Shown here: positions 59,233 to 64,000 of the stretch, piece after piece
Layout of the letters: each line of letters begins with the position of its first letter
Position numbering within the stretch: the first letter of the stretch is position 1
NCBI GenBank assembly: GCA_947683425.1
Contig: CANTUQ010000017.1
Coordinates: 3,162,001-3,226,000 of the forward strand
Source: Excoecaria cochinchinensis
Taxonomy: Eukaryota; Streptophyta; Magnoliopsida; Malpighiales; Euphorbiaceae
Length of the DNA stretch: 64,000 nucleotides
Direction: 5' to 3'
Notes under the pieces: generated by a model
The model's input: the letters and a program-made list of their open reading frames with translations, nothing else
Database searches by the model: none
What the model was told of the DNA's origin: nothing
Made by a program: the position numbers and the translations under genes

Positions 59233-61271
59233 TATGATGCGTGCTGAACCAGTTAATGTTTTTCGGGAGGCCCACTTTTAGGGTCCAAGAGGGTTCGTGT
59301 CTAGATCTTGGGTAACATGAGATATTTTGGAATCCCTACCCAATAGAATACTGGGGAAGTTCATCTAATCCCATGAAACCTTTAGGCACCTTTGAGGTAT
59401 TTTGGAGTCACCACCCAATTTAAAATTGGAAAAGTTTATCTAATTTCTGGGGTTTAAACCAGAGAAAGATTCAGAACTTCACTCTTATTAATGCATTGGT
59501 TAATTTATAAATGAGTTTTAAATATTAAATTTCCATATCTCTCCCACACATCATCCAATTTTAATTAAGGCACACATCAAGCATCGAGGAAAATGGTAAA
59601 AAGAGATAAATAAATAAAATAAAAGACAAGCTATAAAATGAATTACAAGATGAAAATCTGGGACAAAAATGCATTGCCCCAATATGTAAAATTAAAATAA
59701 AATAAATAAAACACATACATAAAACGGGATACTATTTGAAATAAGAACATTGGTTCTTTCATAAACATTTAAAAAATTGAAGAGTTATTTTTCGACATTA
59801 TTGAGAAAATTGAGATAAGTGATCCCATTTTGAGGAAAATTAACTCTTCTTTTAAAAGTGAGATTTTATTAGTTGAAAATTAGGACATTGGTCCTATTTA
59901 TTAGAATATCCAATTTATTAGTAAAAATATTTTTATGATTTTCTTTTTAACGTACATAAAATAAAAGCCAAAATAAAGAAAAATAATCAAAATAATAAAA
60001 AATATAAATCAAACCAAAAAAAATGACTCTGCTCTCTAGATCTCTTCATTTGCTCGTAGAAATTATCAAACAAGGAAAAAAAACAAAATTGTAGACAAAA
60101 TAAAACAAAATAAAATTAATATTAGCAAATAAATCTAAAAAATAAATCAAATCATATAAAATAATAAAAACAAATATTACTGTATGAAATAATAAAAATA
60201 AATATTATATTGGCAAAATAATATTAAAATCAGTCAAAAGAATACATACCACGCAAATACGAATTAAAAAGGATCGAAAACGGAACAAAACAGATCAAAA
60301 AGTACAAAAGGACAAAAAAAATGGTTGAGGGGCGACCTACCTCCACTTCCTTCCCGCTCTTTGTGGGAAGGAGAGTGAGCAACACACAGTGACATTTCTT
60401 TTCCTTAAATTTCCATCAAAACAATACTATTTCAAACGGTTTTCACATATTATAACATGATTTTCATGCAAGAAACTTGAAATAACACCTAAATATACAA
60501 ATTAAAACAAAAAAAATAAACAAAATATCACATATTAAAAAGCTTCAAAATGTTCATCAATGGTGGAAATAAAAGGTGAGAGAGAATATTTAAACTACAA
60601 TTCTCTACCCTCAGCATTGTCAATCTAGAAAAGGTAGATCGTGAATTGTTTTCCTTGTTAAAAATCCACAAGAATTAAATTAAAAAACAAAAAGAACTCA
60701 AGCTTTCACTCTTTAAAAACTCAAGAACTTATTTGAATAAACAAAAGAAAATTTCACAATCTCCGGAAAAAAGAATCAATTTTCCTCTCTTTAGTATTAT
60801 TTTTTTTATCAGAAACAAAAGATTTTTAAAAGCAAAATCAAGAAGAAAATCGTTTTAATCTCTCTCAAAAATTCTAAAAAATCATATATGAAATTCCTCC
60901 CCCATTTTTCCCTCTCTAAAATTCTATTTATTTTATTATTCAAAGCTAGAGATTTTAGGAAAAGATTAAGTTAAGTTAATCCAAACATCCTATTTTGAAA
61001 CAAAAAACAAAAATTATCTCCTAAATCAGTGTTATAATCCAATTTAAAATCAAATTCCTTGATTTTGGGGGCAAAAACACCATATGGGAGAAGGAGATGA
61101 CGAGGGGCAGGCCACCTCTAGCAAGCCGCCCCTGATAGGCAGCCCCTCTATTTTTTTTTAAAGGAACTTGACCTAGAAAACTTCACTTCCAAACTTCTTG
61201 CCTGTGACTAGGCATTTAATTTCATCATTGGGTATCCTTGATTTGAGCTGCCTCAGGACCCAGTGTTTACA
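59233..61271 (-). repeat. Tat-3 5' LTR (2039 bp)
   Basis: Left end TATGATGCG (decayed TGTGACGCG), right end TGTTTACA (decayed TGTCTACA). It closely follows the other Tat-3 LTR (33934-35307), for example AGCTTCAAAATGTT at about 34595 and 60540. GC-rich island near 60325-60370 and 61090-61150. Noncoding, A/T-rich. Confidence 0.85.
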
Positions 61272-61377
61272 ACACCCATGACTCTATTTTGGATAAAGTT
61301 ACAATCCAAATAAAATTGAGTAATTCAATCTGATTAAGATTACCAAATCCTATCTCAGAAAAAGTCTATATTATACT
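61272..61377 (+). repeat. Copia LTR relic
   Basis: 106 bp aligning to the sense strand of the Copia LTR from about its 15th base: ACACCCATGACTCTAT, then TTACCAAATCCTATCTCAGA. It diverges clearly from the young copy. It is cut on the left by Tat-3 and on the right by LTR H. Confidence 0.8.
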
Positions 61378-63087
<1,710 letters not shown>

Positions 63088-64000
63088 TGTAACACCCCAA
63101 ATCGGGCCTAGTCGGAATCGGCAAGCTAAGTCAGTTAAGTGAAGGGTATTTCGGTAATTTATGCATGAGTAATATGGATAATAAGGATTTATTTGCTAAG
63201 AAATTAATTAAATAAATTAAGTGAAGGAATTATTATGGTGTGCTAGTAGTGTATGGTAGTAGGATGTTAATGGGCTAAGAGATTTTATTGAGTGATTTAT
63301 GAGCATGGTGCCTTGGATGAAAAGTGGGTTATAAGGAAATGTTAGGGTGTGACTTAGGTTTGGTACCATGGAGATATTATTGTAAGAGGTGCTTGTGTGT
63401 GTTTGGTGTATGGTGCATGTAAGAGTAAGTCAAAGGGGGCTTGTAAGATTATGACATGTGAACCTATAGGAAGTGGGCAAGTGGAATTGGTAGGTGTGTA
63501 TTTAGTGTGAAAAGAAGACTAAGTGTAAGGGAGAGGGAGTCCACGTTTTTGCCCTTTCATCTTCCTTATTCTCCATTTCTTTTCCTTTTCTTCCCTTTCC
63601 TTGCTCAATCACTTGGTTTTGAGTGAGTTAGAATTGGTTTAGTGGAGCTTGGGAAGTAAGATTGAAGAGGTAAGTAGGGGTTTTAGGGTTTCTACGTTTG
63701 AGTTCTTTTTCCTCTTTTGGTTTTATTTAAGTTATGGTTTGAACTAAGAATTCTGGATTTTGGTTTGTGCAAGTTGGTGATAACAAGAGGAAGTTCAAGG
63801 GAAAGGAAAAGATTGTAGATAGAAGCTAGAAAGTGACTTTGGATCCTTGATTTCTAGGTTTGGGAAACTTTCTTTTTATATATGAATCTTTGTATATTCA
63901 TGTATGATATAAGCTTTGTTGTTAATGATTTAGGATGATGGTAGTGAGTGTTGGTTAAATTGTGCATTTGTGCATGTGAATAGGTTTTTGGGTGAAAACT
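63088..64000 (+). repeat. Del-type LTR I, 5' part, cut by the window edge
   Basis: It begins TGTAACACCCCAAATCGGGC and is collinear with the start of LTR C (minus): GCTAAGTC, GGGTATTTC, ATTTATGCATG. Whether it is solo or part of a full element cannot be seen. No coding sequence. Confidence 0.8.

Overview
This window is plant nuclear DNA made entirely of LTR retrotransposons inserted into one another. I see no host gene, tRNA, rRNA or prokaryotic feature. The plant assignment rests on three element types: Ty3/Gypsy chromodomain (Del/Tekay-like) elements with 2.5-4 kb LTRs, Ty3/Gypsy Tat-like elements, and a Ty1/Copia element primed by initiator tRNA-Met. The species cannot be told from the sequence.

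Layout, with element names coined here. 'Del' LTRs begin TGTAACACCCC or TGTCACACCCC and end GGGGTGTTACA. 'Tat' LTRs begin TGTAGACA and end GCGCGTCACA. The base of the stack is Tat-3 (minus): 5' LTR 59233-61271, gag 56860-58135, 3' UTR pieces, 3' LTR ending at 37992. Tat-2 (minus) sits inside the Tat-3 3' LTR: 5' LTR 31708-33933, split gag, 3' UTR ending near 5043. Tat-2 is broken by Del LTRs at the left edge (A in B), a solo Tat LTR (6297-9031), a rearranged Del cluster (10011-15747), and solo Del LTR E (16111-29535, target duplication GAAGT). LTR E holds solo Tat LTR F (17375-28326, duplication AGGAG), and LTR F holds a young Copia element (18825-26993, duplication TGCAT, LTRs differing at 2 of 404 positions). 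Tat-3 is further broken by solo Del LTRs G (35308-37898, AAACA) and J (39889-43645, CCCTC/CCCTT) and by the two-LTR element Tat-1 (plus, 44203-54929). On the right are a Copia LTR relic (61272-61377), Tat LTR H (61378-63087) and Del LTR I (63088 to the window end).

No element is intact. The Copia element is nearest: protease, integrase and reverse-transcriptase motifs are present, but it has one nonsense codon, one frameshift and a damaged zinc knuckle. Tat-1 keeps gag, a stub of reverse transcriptase and the integrase tail. Tat-2 and Tat-3 keep gag only. The chromodomain element at the left edge shows only its integrase tail.

The strongest candidates for something undescribed are in the Copia 5' leader. 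An array of 16 CACGTG G-box cores lies in about 330 bp, much of it built as hairpins including a 34-bp perfect palindrome, and a 171-codon sense ORF of unknown origin lies between it and gag. Second come arrays of short palindromes with conserved arms and variable centres in the Del LTRs, and a small hairpin kept across otherwise divergent Del LTRs. Third are GC-rich islands that differ strongly between the two LTRs of Tat-1 although the flanking LTR sequence is close.
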